Shown here piece after piece: positions 45,752-54,357 of a stretch of 64,000 nucleotides of DNA; position 1 is the stretch's first letter, and every line of letters begins with the position of its first letter. Origin of the DNA: Helicobacter sp. 13S00482-2 (GTDB taxonomy: Bacteria; Campylobacterota; Campylobacteria; Campylobacterales; Helicobacteraceae); assembly GCF_002272795.1 (NCBI RefSeq), contig NZ_MLAT01000005.1:79537-143536 (forward strand), read 5' to 3'. The position numbers and the translations under genes were made by a program. The notes under the pieces are model-generated. The model was not told the origin of the DNA, made no database searches, and was given only the letters and a program-made list of their open reading frames with translations.

Positions 45752-46179
45752 ATATTAATATCAAAAAATTACACCCAGATGCGATTATCCCGAAGTATCA
45801 AACATTAGGTGCTGCGGGTTTTGATATTCACTCGATAGAAGATGTAACGCTTTTATCTAAAGAGAGTAAGCTTATCAAAACTGGTCTGAGTATGTCTATA
45901 CAGCAGGGCTATGAACTTCAAATCAGACCTAGAAGTGGTTTAGCACTCAAGTATTCTATCAGTGTTTTAAATACACCAGGCACTATTGATAGCGATTATC
46001 GTGGTGAGATTATGGTGCTTTTAATCAATCATTCTTCTGAAAATTTTACTATCACAAAAGGCGATAGGATAGCTCAAGGTGTTATAAGCAAAGTTTATCA
46101 AGCCGACTTCATAGAAGTATCTGAACTTGATGAAACTCTTAGGGGTTCAGGTGGATTTGGTAGTAGCGGAATCAAATAA
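45748..46179 (+). CDS. dut: dUTP diphosphatase
   Basis: A 143-residue trimeric dUTPase that hydrolyses dUTP to dUMP and keeps uracil out of DNA. All five motifs are visible: AAGFDIHS (1), RPRSGLALK (2), NTPGTIDSDYRGEI (3), GDRIAQGVISKV (4) and the glycine-rich C-terminal arm RGSGGFGSSG (5). It is coupled to greA by an ATGA overlap. Confidence 0.97.
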   Translation: MNINIKKLHPDAIIPKYQTLGAAGFDIHSIEDVTLLSKESKLIKTGLSMSIQQGYELQIRPRSGLALKYSISVLNTPGTIDSDYRGEIMVLLINHSSENFTITKGDRIAQGVISKVYQADFIEVSELDETLRGSGGFGSSGIK

Positions 46180-46193
46180 ATTAGGAGTGAAAA

Positions 46194-46880
46194 GTGAGTA
46201 TTAAAAATAATATCAAACAAATTCAAGAAGAATTCAAAGGTGATGAAAAGATATTAGAAAGTGCATTTAAATTAGAGAGACTTTATTATAAATACAAGTA
46301 TGTTTTATTTGCGGTTATTGCGGTGTTGGTTGTGTGGTTTTTATATCATCAGTTTTCAGCCTATCAAAGAAATAAAAAAGCTGAAGATATCACAAAAATA
46401 TACAATCAGCTATCAAAGAATCCCAATAATCAGGCATTACTTGATGAACTAAAGTTAAAATCAATAGATCTATATGATCTTTATAGATATTCTCAGGCAG
46501 TTAAAAGTTCTGATCCAACCAAACTCAAAGAAATCATAGATTCTAGAAATAGCATGAATGAAAAAAACCCTGATATAATCAAAATCTTAGCAGAGTATCA
46601 ATATGCCTCTTATTTGAAAAATCCTGAAGCCTTAAAAGCTATAAACAACACCGGAATGAAGGATTTTTTGATACTTCAAGAGGCTTATTTATTGGAACAA
46701 GATAACAAAATTTCACAAGCCAAAGAGCTATTAAATAAAATCAACGCCCCCTCATCTGTGCTTGAAATAGCAAATCTACTAAAACATTATGGAGTTCAAA
46801 ATCTTCCTGATGCTCAGGGCATTAAAGATGTTTTAAATCAACAACCCAATACGAACGAGGATAAAAGTGATAAAAAATAA
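46194..46880 (+). CDS. Membrane-anchored helical-repeat protein, YfgM-like
   Basis: A 228-residue protein starting at GTG 46194 after TAGGAGTGAAAA. A short cytoplasmic N terminus with positive charge is followed by one transmembrane helix at about residues 33-52 (YKYVLFAVIAVLVVWFLYHQ) and a periplasmic TPR-like helical domain rich in Ala/Leu/Lys. This topology matches YfgM, the Sec-associated periplasmic helper, and the next gene resembles BamB, the same neighbour as in E. coli. Sequence similarity is weak by eye, so the name rests on architecture and context. Confidence 0.55.
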   Translation: MSIKNNIKQIQEEFKGDEKILESAFKLERLYYKYKYVLFAVIAVLVVWFLYHQFSAYQRNKKAEDITKIYNQLSKNPNNQALLDELKLKSIDLYDLYRYSQAVKSSDPTKLKEIIDSRNSMNEKNPDIIKILAEYQYASYLKNPEALKAINNTGMKDFLILQEAYLLEQDNKISQAKELLNKINAPSSVLEIANLLKHYGVQNLPDAQGIKDVLNQQPNTNEDKSDKK

Positions 46881-47889
46881 TTTTACCTACTTTATATTTG
46901 CAATCATATTTATTTTTATAGGATGTAGTTCAAAAAAATACTTTCAACCCACACAAATTGAGAGCACTATTAAATTCAAAAACAAACTCAATGCTCCTAT
47001 AAAAACTTCTAATCGTTTTGGTGCAGTCCTAAAAAACGGTTCAGTTATCACGGAAAATGGAGTTAGCTATATCAAGATAGACAAAAATTCTTCATTTTTA
47101 AATGAAACCCAAGATTATTATATCATCACTCAAAAATGCAATCAAATTGAGCTCATAGACAAAAAAAATCAAGAATCCATTGTCATACCAATTGATGAAT
47201 GTGCATTGAGTGCATCCATCAAGGATAACAAGCTTGTAGCGATCTTAGCTGATAACTCTGCAAACATTTATGATATTAAAACGAAAAAAATTCTTTTTTC
47301 TCAAAAGGGTACTCCAAGCATTGCTATCAATTCTCTTGTGAGTGCTCCAATATTTCTAGATACACTGATTGTTTTTCCAACTCTAGATGGGAGGCTCTTG
47401 GTCGTAGATGCAAAATCCTTCAGTGTTCTTAGAAATATCATTATCAATAGTGAAAAGTTTTTCAATAATGTGATCTATTTGATGGTAGATGGAGAAAATA
47501 TGTTTGCTGCAACACCTAAACGCATTGTATCTATCGTTTCTGGACGAGAATTTAGCTATGATGCAGACATCAGAGATATTTTATATGACAAAAACTATCT
47601 TTATGTTTTAACCCTCCAAGGCCAGATCATTCAACTAGATAAAACCTTGAGAGAGACAAATAAGGTGAAGTTGCCTTTTGCGACCTTAAATGCGATAGTC
47701 ATAATGGATGATAAATTATATACCATTGAAAAAAGAGGCTATCTAATTGAGCTTGATACAAAAAATTTTAGTTATAAAGTGATTGTAATAAAAGGATCTT
47801 TTGGGAAGAAAAAGCTTGATAAAATAAATTTTTATGATAAAAATAGAATTTATTACGACCAATATTACATTGATTTTACCAAAGAGTAA
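46867..47889 (+). CDS. Lipoprotein with beta-propeller repeats, BamB-like
   Basis: A 340-residue lipoprotein. The signal peptide ends in a lipobox (IFIFIGCSSKK; the cysteine is about residue 20). The mature part consists of repeated beta-strand units such as NKLVAILADNSANIYDIKTK and LVFPTLDGRLLVVDAKSF-like blades, as in PQQ/WD-like propellers. Following a YfgM-like gene it could be the BamB component of the outer-membrane protein assembly machine, although BamB is not firmly established in epsilonproteobacteria. It overlaps its upstream neighbour by 14 bases and coaX by one base. Confidence 0.55.
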   Translation: MIKNNFTYFIFAIIFIFIGCSSKKYFQPTQIESTIKFKNKLNAPIKTSNRFGAVLKNGSVITENGVSYIKIDKNSSFLNETQDYYIITQKCNQIELIDKKNQESIVIPIDECALSASIKDNKLVAILADNSANIYDIKTKKILFSQKGTPSIAINSLVSAPIFLDTLIVFPTLDGRLLVVDAKSFSVLRNIIINSEKFFNNVIYLMVDGENMFAATPKRIVSIVSGREFSYDADIRDILYDKNYLYVLTLQGQIIQLDKTLRETNKVKLPFATLNAIVIMDDKLYTIEKRGYLIELDTKNFSYKVIVIKGSFGKKKLDKINFYDKNRIYYDQYYIDFTKE

Positions 47890-48530
47890 TGATGATACTT
47901 TGCGATATAGGGAACACTTACATTCATTTTTCTGATACATATAAGATTTGGAAAAATCTACCTGATAAAATAGACAAAAAGCAACTCACTTCGGATATAT
48001 ACTATATCAGCGTGAATCCTCTCAATGAAAAAAAACTCCTTAAAGCACATAAAAATTCATACAACATAGCCAGTATCATAAAGCTTGATACCCCTTATGT
48101 TGGGTTAGGGATAGATAGAAAAGCCGCTTGTTTGGGTATAGAAAATGGAGTCATAGTGGATGCAGGAAGTGCCATAACCATTGATGTAATGAATGCAGGA
48201 AACCATGTAGGAGGGATTATATTACCAGGACTAGTAGCGTACACAAACGCTTATAAAAGCATTTCTCCTGCACTTGAAAAACGTATTAATTTTGGTATGG
48301 ATTTTAACGAACTTCCATTGAATACTCAATCTGCAATCAGCTATGGGGTAATCAAGAGTATTATTTTGACAATTAGAAATATCGTTGGTGAAAAAAAGGC
48401 TTATTTTACTGGTGGTGATGGAAAATTTCTAGCAAAGTTTTTTGAAAAATCAGTCTATAACGAAATGCTAGTTTTCAATGGTATGCAAATATCAATAAAT
48501 AATGCCCTCAGAAAAAATATGGAGACTTAA
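47889..48530 (+). CDS. coaX: Type III pantothenate kinase CoaX
   Basis: A 213-residue enzyme that phosphorylates pantothenate in coenzyme A synthesis and is not feedback-inhibited by CoA. Motifs of the ASKHA fold: LCDIGNTYIHF at residues 4-14 and VDAGSAITIDVMNAGNHVGG near 95-114, then YFTGGDGKFLAKF. The ATG overlaps the upstream TAA as TAATG. H. pylori has CoaX at the same place (HP0862). Confidence 0.93.
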   Translation: MMILCDIGNTYIHFSDTYKIWKNLPDKIDKKQLTSDIYYISVNPLNEKKLLKAHKNSYNIASIIKLDTPYVGLGIDRKAACLGIENGVIVDAGSAITIDVMNAGNHVGGIILPGLVAYTNAYKSISPALEKRINFGMDFNELPLNTQSAISYGVIKSIILTIRNIVGEKKAYFTGGDGKFLAKFFEKSVYNEMLVFNGMQISINNALRKNMET

Positions 48531-48532
48531 AA

Positions 48533-49144
48533 ATGATAACCATAGCATTACCAAAAGGCAGAGTTGCTGAAAAGACCTTAGAATTATTCCAGAAGATTTT
48601 CAAGCAAAATTTTGTTCTTGAAGATAGAAAACTCATTTTAGAATCTTCAGGTTTCAAGTTTTTACTTGTTCGAAGTCAAGATGTACCCACTTATGTCTAT
48701 TATCAAGCAGCTGATATTGGAGTGGTAGGATTAGATGTTTTAGAAGAGAGTGAATTGGATTTGGTTCGTTTGTTGGATCTTCAAATTGGTAAGTGTAAAG
48801 TTGTCGTAGGATCTGCTGTAGGAAAAAATATTGATTATCGAAAATCTAGAATAAAAATTGCCACAAAAATGCCCAATATCACTACTAAGTATTTTTCTAA
48901 AAAGGCTATTCCTGTGGATGTGATTAAACTTTATGGTTCAATAGAATTAGCCCCATTAGTAGAATTATCTGATGGGATTGTGGATATTGTCGAAACTGGA
49001 TCAACCATGAAACAAAACAATCTAAAAGTGGATGAAGTAATTATGGAATCAAGCGTTTATCTTATAGCTAATAAGAATAGCTTTTATAGTAAAAAAGAAA
49101 TTATTTTGAGCCTACAAGAACAATTACGATCATTTATAGGATAA
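48533..49144 (+). CDS. hisG: ATP phosphoribosyltransferase HisG, short form
   Basis: A 203-residue enzyme for the first step of histidine synthesis. It begins ITIALPKGRVAEKTLELFQK and has VRSQDVPTYVYYQAADIGVV, TKYFSKKAIPVDVIKLYGS and GIVDIVETGSTMKQNNLK. The regulatory C-terminal domain of long HisG is missing, so it should need HisZ as a partner; no hisZ is seen in the window. Other his genes are not adjacent except the PHP phosphatase at 7.6 kb, suggesting scattered his genes. Confidence 0.94.
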   Translation: MITIALPKGRVAEKTLELFQKIFKQNFVLEDRKLILESSGFKFLLVRSQDVPTYVYYQAADIGVVGLDVLEESELDLVRLLDLQIGKCKVVVGSAVGKNIDYRKSRIKIATKMPNITTKYFSKKAIPVDVIKLYGSIELAPLVELSDGIVDIVETGSTMKQNNLKVDEVIMESSVYLIANKNSFYSKKEIILSLQEQLRSFIG

Positions 49145-49151
49145 TGTCAAA

Positions 49152-49460
49152 ATGAAAAAAATATTTTTCTCACTTCTGATTGGTTTATCCCCGCTTTTTT
49201 CACAGTGGCAAATGTTTAGTGATAAAAGCGATACGTATCTCTATAACACCGTTACTGGAGAAATTTATATTCGTTACAAAAAAAATGGTAAAAACTACGA
49301 GGATGTATTTGTGAAAATGCCTAAAGGTATCATTCCGAAGGGATCAGATTTTCCATCAGTTATTTCTACAGATACTCTAGATTCATCTCAAAAGAAAGAT
49401 TCTAAAATGCAAGCTATCAAAAAAGCTCAAGACATCATGAATCAATCCATAGGAGAATGA
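49152..49460 (+). CDS. Small secreted protein of unknown function
   Basis: A 102-residue protein with a clear signal peptide (MKKIFFSLLIGLSPLFSQWQ). The mature part is mostly hydrophilic and contains DTYLYNTVTGEIYIRYKKNG and a lysine-rich tail. No motif is recognised. It lies between hisG and a SafE-like gene (eight and two bases away), so it is co-transcribed with both; a periplasmic role linked to the SafE-like protein is possible but not shown. Confidence 0.6.
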   Translation: MKKIFFSLLIGLSPLFSQWQMFSDKSDTYLYNTVTGEIYIRYKKNGKNYEDVFVKMPKGIIPKGSDFPSVISTDTLDSSQKKDSKMQAIKKAQDIMNQSIGE

Positions 49461-49461
49461 T

Positions 49462-50229
49462 ATGGAAATTTCTTTAATTGCTTTATTTTTAATGGCTTTG
49501 AGCATGTCTTTTAGTCACTGTATTGGAATGTGTGGAGGAATTGTCATTGCATATTCAAGTTCAAAAATCCATAAAAATCAAAGTAGATTTTATCAAATAT
49601 CTTCTCACATGCTTTATAACTTAGGGAGAATCAGTTCTTACGCATTTATTGGCGTTTTTAGTGCTTTTGTTGGATACAAGATCTCAGCTTCAGTGCCTAC
49701 AAAAGGGATTTTGTTTATAGTTGTTGGAATATTTTTGATTTTATTTGCAATTCTTTATGTTTTTTTCCCAAAGTTTATTTCTCATATCGAACCATCTTTG
49801 CCAAAAAATCCAAAAAATATGCTCTCGCAATCTTTTAAAAAGTTTTTTGTTTATCTCATAGGGTCTCAAAGCTTTATTAGCTTTTATGGATTGGGAATTT
49901 TAAATGGTTTTTTACCTTGTGGAATGGTTTATTTTTTTGCTGGTTATGCCATCACAGCTCCTAATCCTTTTATGGGAGGGATTATGATGGTGATTTTTGG
50001 ATTCGCTACGGTTTTTCCCTTGTTTATATTGGGATTTTTTACTGGAAAGATAAATACATCTGCCTTTCGTAATATTTTTTTAAAGATCTCTTTTATACTT
50101 ATGATTTGTTTTGGGGGAATGAGCATTTACAAGGGAATTTTAATACTTGAAGGAAAACCTCACTCTATGAATCACCAAATGAATATGAATTCTAGCCACC
50201 ATCATTCAACCCATCATATGGAAATGTAA
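49462..50229 (+). CDS. SafE/DsbD-like membrane protein with His/Met-rich tail
   Basis: A 255-residue protein with about six helices of the urease-accessory-protein-H-like/TauE-SafE family. It shows SHCIGMCGGIVIAY near residue 18 and LNGFLPCGMVYFF near 150; these paired conserved cysteines lie in the helices. The last 25 residues hold HSMNHQMNMNSSHHHSTHH, a probable copper or nickel ligand region. Related proteins act in copper delivery to cytochrome oxidase and in cytochrome c maturation. Metal handling is likely; the metal is uncertain. It overlaps gmhB by one base. Confidence 0.75.
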   Translation: MEISLIALFLMALSMSFSHCIGMCGGIVIAYSSSKIHKNQSRFYQISSHMLYNLGRISSYAFIGVFSAFVGYKISASVPTKGILFIVVGIFLILFAILYVFFPKFISHIEPSLPKNPKNMLSQSFKKFFVYLIGSQSFISFYGLGILNGFLPCGMVYFFAGYAITAPNPFMGGIMMVIFGFATVFPLFILGFFTGKINTSAFRNIFLKISFILMICFGGMSIYKGILILEGKPHSMNHQMNMNSSHHHSTHHMEM

Positions 50230-50762
50230 TGAAGGCTGTATTTTTTGATAGAGATGGAGTAGTGAATAAAGATTTTGGATATGTCTATGAGTCTAAAGAA
50301 TTCGTTTTTATGGATAATATTTTTAATTTATTGAAATATTGCAAAGAGAAAGGATTTTTGCTTTTACTCATCACAAATCAATCTGGCATTGGCAGGGGAT
50401 ATTATACACTGAATGATTTTAAAGAAGTTACAAAGTATATGCAAAATGAATTAAAAAAAAAGCTTGGATTTGGTTTTGATCGTATTTACTTTTGTCCTCA
50501 TTCTCCTGAAGAGGATTGCTTATGCAGAAAACCAAAAACAGGTATGGTGGATAAAGCAAAAAAAGATTATAATCTCAAATTAGAAGAATGTTTTATAATC
50601 GGAGACAAGCCAACTGATATTGAAACTGGACAAAAATCAGAGATTGGCCATAAAATATTTTTAAAAAATAGCAATGAGGGTATTTCAAACATCAAGGACG
50701 TATATACGGTTTTTTCCATCAATGAGGTATTGGAAACCATGATTAAGATAGTTGGAAAATGA
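50229..50762 (+). CDS. gmhB: D-glycero-beta-D-manno-heptose 1,7-bisphosphate 7-phosphatase GmhB
   Basis: A 177-residue HAD-family phosphatase of ADP-heptose synthesis for the lipopolysaccharide core. It begins MKAVFFDRDGVVNKDFGYV with the catalytic Asp pair, and has LLITNQSGIGRGYYT, the zinc loop CPHSPEEDCLCRKPKTGM and IIGDKPTDIETGQ. Its ATG overlaps the upstream stop (TAATG). hldE and gmhA follow. Confidence 0.95.
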   Translation: MKAVFFDRDGVVNKDFGYVYESKEFVFMDNIFNLLKYCKEKGFLLLLITNQSGIGRGYYTLNDFKEVTKYMQNELKKKLGFGFDRIYFCPHSPEEDCLCRKPKTGMVDKAKKDYNLKLEECFIIGDKPTDIETGQKSEIGHKIFLKNSNEGISNIKDVYTVFSINEVLETMIKIVGK

Positions 50763-50794
50763 TGTGAAAATACTAACTCATCAAAGGATAAAAA

Positions 50795-52219
50795 ATGTTT
50801 GGGCTTGAAAATAAAAATCCTCGCATCTTGGTGATAGGGGATTTAATGATAGACCATTATATTTGGGCGAAATGCGATCGTATATCTCCAGAAGCTCCTG
50901 TTCAAGTTGCTGAAATAAAAGATGAGAGCAATCGTTTGGGCGGAGCTTGCAATGTCGGGCACAATCTCATTTCTTTAGGTGCAAACGTTTCAATGTGTGG
51001 AGTAATAGGGGATGATGATACAGGTAAATGGCTCGTAAAAAATTTGGATTTGATAAATATTGATGTCCAAAATATTTTTATACAAAACAATCGTCCAACG
51101 ACAAAGAAAACCCGCGTGATTGTGTCTAATCAACAAGTTTTAAGAGTGGATAAAGAGGACAAATCACCCATTTCTGAAGAAATCTCAAAAGAAATATTCA
51201 CAAGCCTTGAAAATAAAATCTCAGATTTTGATTGTATTATTTTATCTGATTACAACAAAGGCGTTCTGAATTCAATCCTCACTCAAAAAATCATCAAATT
51301 AGCAAAAAGTGAAAATAAGCTTATATTATGTGATCCTAAGGGAAATAGCTTTGAAAAATACAAGGGTGCCACAATTTTAACACCCAATAAAAGCGAAGCT
51401 CAAATAGCCACACAAATAGCCATAAAAGATGATAATGCACTCACTTCTGCTCTAAAAATTCTCAAAAAAGATTGTGATTTAACAATCCCTCTGATTACTT
51501 TGAGCGAAGATGGAATCGCATTACTTGATAAAAAAAATAAACTCATCAAAATTCCAACTATTGCAAAAGAAGTCTATGATGTAACTGGAGCAGGGGATAC
51601 AGTGATAGCGGCCTTGGGTTTTGCTCTTTCAGGAGGGCTTGATATCTATCAGTCTTGTGAATTTGCAAATGCTGCAGCAGCAGTAGTAGTAGGAAAAGTC
51701 GGAAGTGCAACCGCAACTCATACAGAAATCATTCAACATCTACATTCTTGCTCTTGTACTGATTCTGCTGATAAAATATTATCAAAAACATCGCTTTTAA
51801 CAGTGATGCAATCTTTAAAAAATAAAAAAATTATTTTCACTAATGGTTGCTTTGATATCTTGCACAGAGGGCATATTTCATATTTGCAAAAAGCAAAAAA
51901 AATGGGAGATATTCTTATTGTGGGTCTTAATAGCGATGCATCTGTAAAAAAACTCAAAGGAAAGAATAGGCCTATAAACACACAAGATGACAGAGCTTAT
52001 GTTTTATCAGCACTTGAATGCGTGGATTTTGTTATTATCTTTGATGAAGACACTCCAGAGAACTTAGTTTCTTTAATTTCTCCAGATGTTTTGGTTAAAG
52101 GCAAAGATTACGAAGGTAAAGAAATAGCTGGAACCAAATATGCCAAAGAAACCAAGTTGATTGATTTTGTTGATGGCAAATCCACAACAAATATTCTCAA
52201 TAAAGCAAAACTCATATAA
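50795..52219 (+). CDS. hldE: Bifunctional heptose kinase/adenylyltransferase HldE
   Basis: A 474-residue two-domain enzyme. The N-terminal ribokinase-like domain (about 1-320: [46 protein letters not shown]) phosphorylates heptose 7-phosphate. The C-terminal nucleotidyltransferase domain (about 340-474: [20 protein letters not shown]) adds AMP to make ADP-D,D-heptose. A cysteine-rich linker (LHSCSCTD) lies between. H. pylori has the epimerase hldD between gmhB and hldE; here the 32-base gap leaves no room for it. Confidence 0.96.
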   Translation: MFGLENKNPRILVIGDLMIDHYIWAKCDRISPEAPVQVAEIKDESNRLGGACNVGHNLISLGANVSMCGVIGDDDTGKWLVKNLDLINIDVQNIFIQNNRPTTKKTRVIVSNQQVLRVDKEDKSPISEEISKEIFTSLENKISDFDCIILSDYNKGVLNSILTQKIIKLAKSENKLILCDPKGNSFEKYKGATILTPNKSEAQIATQIAIKDDNALTSALKILKKDCDLTIPLITLSEDGIALLDKKNKLIKIPTIAKEVYDVTGAGDTVIAALGFALSGGLDIYQSCEFANAAAAVVVGKVGSATATHTEIIQHLHSCSCTDSADKILSKTSLLTVMQSLKNKKIIFTNGCFDILHRGHISYLQKAKKMGDILIVGLNSDASVKKLKGKNRPINTQDDRAYVLSALECVDFVIIFDEDTPENLVSLISPDVLVKGKDYEGKEIAGTKYAKETKLIDFVDGKSTTNILNKAKLI

Positions 52220-52227
52220 GGAATGAA

Positions 52228-52794
52228 ATGAAAGATTTTATTAAAAATGAATTTTTGGTCCATATCGACACGATTAAAAAATCACTAGAAAACCTAGAAA
52301 ATGATATCAAGAAAGTGACTTTTAATTTGAGTGAATGTATCTCCAATGGAGGAAAAATACTCTTTTGTGGAAATGGAGGTAGTGCCGCAGATGCACAGCA
52401 TTTTGCCGCAGAACTAACAGGGAGATACAAAAGAGAGCGAAAACCACTTGCAGGAATCGCTCTTAGCACAGATACATCTGCACTTACGGCAATAGCAAAT
52501 GATTATGGCTATGAACATGTATTTTCTAGACAAGTACAAGCACTCGCCAATCCTTCTGATATTGTATTTGGAATCTCTACAAGTGGAAATTCTAAAAATA
52601 TTATCAATGCCTTAAAAGTAGCCCAGAGCATAGGTTGTAAAACAATCGGACTTAGTGGTAAAGATGGAGGACTTATGAATGAAGTTTGCGATATCAATCT
52701 TGTCATTCCTAGTGCGGATACAGCACGTATTCAAGAAGCACATATCCTGATTATACATATAATATGTGATGTCGTTGAACGTGATAATATGTAA
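52228..52794 (+). CDS. gmhA: Sedoheptulose 7-phosphate isomerase GmhA
   Basis: A 188-residue SIS-domain enzyme, the first step of ADP-heptose synthesis (sedoheptulose 7-phosphate to heptose 7-phosphate). Motifs: [35 protein letters not shown] and the C-terminal zinc/active-site segment [19 protein letters not shown]. It closes the gmhB-hldE-gmhA cluster and ends 20 bases before the YedE-like gene. Confidence 0.96.
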   Translation: MKDFIKNEFLVHIDTIKKSLENLENDIKKVTFNLSECISNGGKILFCGNGGSAADAQHFAAELTGRYKRERKPLAGIALSTDTSALTAIANDYGYEHVFSRQVQALANPSDIVFGISTSGNSKNIINALKVAQSIGCKTIGLSGKDGGLMNEVCDINLVIPSADTARIQEAHILIIHIICDVVERDNM

Positions 52795-52814
52795 GATATT
52801 TTTTAGGAAAGAAA

Positions 52815-54041
52815 ATGTTAGAATATTTTAAACAGACCTATCTTGTGAAATTTTGGAATCCATTACCAGCTATCATCGCACTTGGTATATTATCCACTTA
52901 TTATTTTGGTCTTAGTGGCAGTTTGTGGGCTGTAACGGGTGAATTCACACGTTGGGGAGGACATTTATTGCAACTTCTTGGAGTGGATATTAGTAGATTT
53001 GGCTATTATAAAATCCAAAATATGAATGGAACCCCACTCACTCGAAATGATGGAATTATGGTCATTGGAATGTTTTTGGGTTGTTTGATAGCAAGTTTAT
53101 GGGCGAATAATTTCAAACTCCGATTTCCTCAAAGTTCAATTCGGGTTGCTCAAGCCCTAATAGGTGGCATTATTTCTGGATTTGGTGCTAGACTTGCGAT
53201 GGGCTGCAATCTAGCAAATTTCTTCACAGGAATTCCTTATTTTTCAGTTCATACTTGGGTTTTTACCATTTGTATGATTGTGGGTATTTATCTTGGAAGC
53301 AAAGTAGTCAAACTACCTTGTTTTCTTCCAAAAGCTCAGCCATTTAAAGTAAATTCTCAGAAATCTATTATCGTGTCTCAAAAAAGAGGAAAGATTTTAT
53401 TTTTACTTGGATGTGTGATTTTTCTTCTTTCTGTGTTGTGGATAGTCTATCTCACCTATACTTCACCTGTTCCAAAAAACAAAACGATGCCCATTCTTGG
53501 GATGGCTTTAGGATTTGGAATTTCATTTGGATTTATTGTGGCTAGGGCTCAGATTTGCTTCACTTCTGCTTTTAGAGATTTGTTTATTATGGGGCGAAGT
53601 CAGATGGCAAAAGCCCTTATTATTGGAATGGCTATATCAAGTATAGGCGTCTTTAGCTATGTAATGCTTGGGAATGGTCTAAAAATTTCTTGGGTAGGCC
53701 CAAATACTGTGCTAGGTGGATTGCTCTTTGGATTTGGAATCGTTTTGGCTGGAGGATGTGAATGTGGCTGGATGTATAGGGCAGTTGAAGGGCAGGTGCA
53801 TTATTGGATTGTTGGGATTGGAAATATCATAGGAACGATGCTATTAGCCTTTAGCTGGGATTATTATGGCGAGACTCTAGCAACTTCTTGGCCAAAAATA
53901 AACTTACTGCAGGTTTTTGGAAACTATGGAGGGCTTATGGTGAATTACGCTCTATTGTTTTTAAGTTTTTTGATTGTCATCTGGCTTCAAAAAAGATTTT
54001 TCAAACATAAAGCACAAAATATCTCAAAGACTTATCTATGA
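52815..54041 (+). CDS. YeeE/YedE family transporter, FdhT-like
   Basis: A 408-residue polytopic membrane protein of the YeeE/YedE family, with two repeats containing conserved cysteine motifs (GARLAMGCNLANFFTGIPY and GIVLAGGCECGWMYRAVEG). It overlaps a TusA-like gene by four bases. In Campylobacter jejuni this pair (FdhT/FdhU) is needed for selenium-dependent formate dehydrogenase. The family also includes thiosulfate importers, so sulfur rather than selenium uptake is the alternative. No fdh genes are in the window. Confidence 0.85.
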   Translation: MLEYFKQTYLVKFWNPLPAIIALGILSTYYFGLSGSLWAVTGEFTRWGGHLLQLLGVDISRFGYYKIQNMNGTPLTRNDGIMVIGMFLGCLIASLWANNFKLRFPQSSIRVAQALIGGIISGFGARLAMGCNLANFFTGIPYFSVHTWVFTICMIVGIYLGSKVVKLPCFLPKAQPFKVNSQKSIIVSQKRGKILFLLGCVIFLLSVLWIVYLTYTSPVPKNKTMPILGMALGFGISFGFIVARAQICFTSAFRDLFIMGRSQMAKALIIGMAISSIGVFSYVMLGNGLKISWVGPNTVLGGLLFGFGIVLAGGCECGWMYRAVEGQVHYWIVGIGNIIGTMLLAFSWDYYGETLATSWPKINLLQVFGNYGGLMVNYALLFLSFLIVIWLQKRFFKHKAQNISKTYL

Positions 54042-54277
54042 AAAATCAAAAAATCATTCCTGATTATAGATTGGAATTACAGGGCGAGACCTGTCCATAT
54101 CCAGCAATAGCGACTATCAATGCATTGGAAAAACTTAAAAAAGGAGAGGTATTAGAGGTATTGAGTGATTGTGCTCAAAGTATCAACAACATTCCTATGG
54201 ATGCAAAAAATCACGGTTATGAAGTATTGCAGATCCACCAAGAGGGTTGCACTATTTCTTTTTTGATAAGAAAATAG
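54038..54277 (+). CDS. TusA/SirA-like sulfur carrier, FdhU-like
   Basis: A 79-residue protein with the TusA motif GETCPYPAIATINALEKLKK; the cysteine of CPxP (CPYP here) is the expected persulfide or selenide carrier. It continues with VLSDCAQSINNIPMDAKNHG, typical of the family. It is translationally coupled to the YedE-like gene and almost certainly works with it. Confidence 0.88.
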   Translation: MKNQKIIPDYRLELQGETCPYPAIATINALEKLKKGEVLEVLSDCAQSINNIPMDAKNHGYEVLQIHQEGCTISFLIRK

Positions 54278-54319
54278 TTTTTTTAATAAATAATTAAGCC
54301 ATCAATAAGGATACTCAGA

Positions 54320-54325
54320 TAAAAT
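54320..54325 (+). promoter_or_regulatory. Probable -10 box of the autotransporter gene
   Basis: TAAAAT lies 33 bases before the ATG at 54358. A ribosome site (AAAGGAT, seven bases before the ATG) follows. Together they support translation starting upstream of the G tract and not at a later ATG. Confidence 0.45.
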
Positions 54326-54357
54326 ACAAGTATTATTTTATCTAAAGGATCCTAAAG

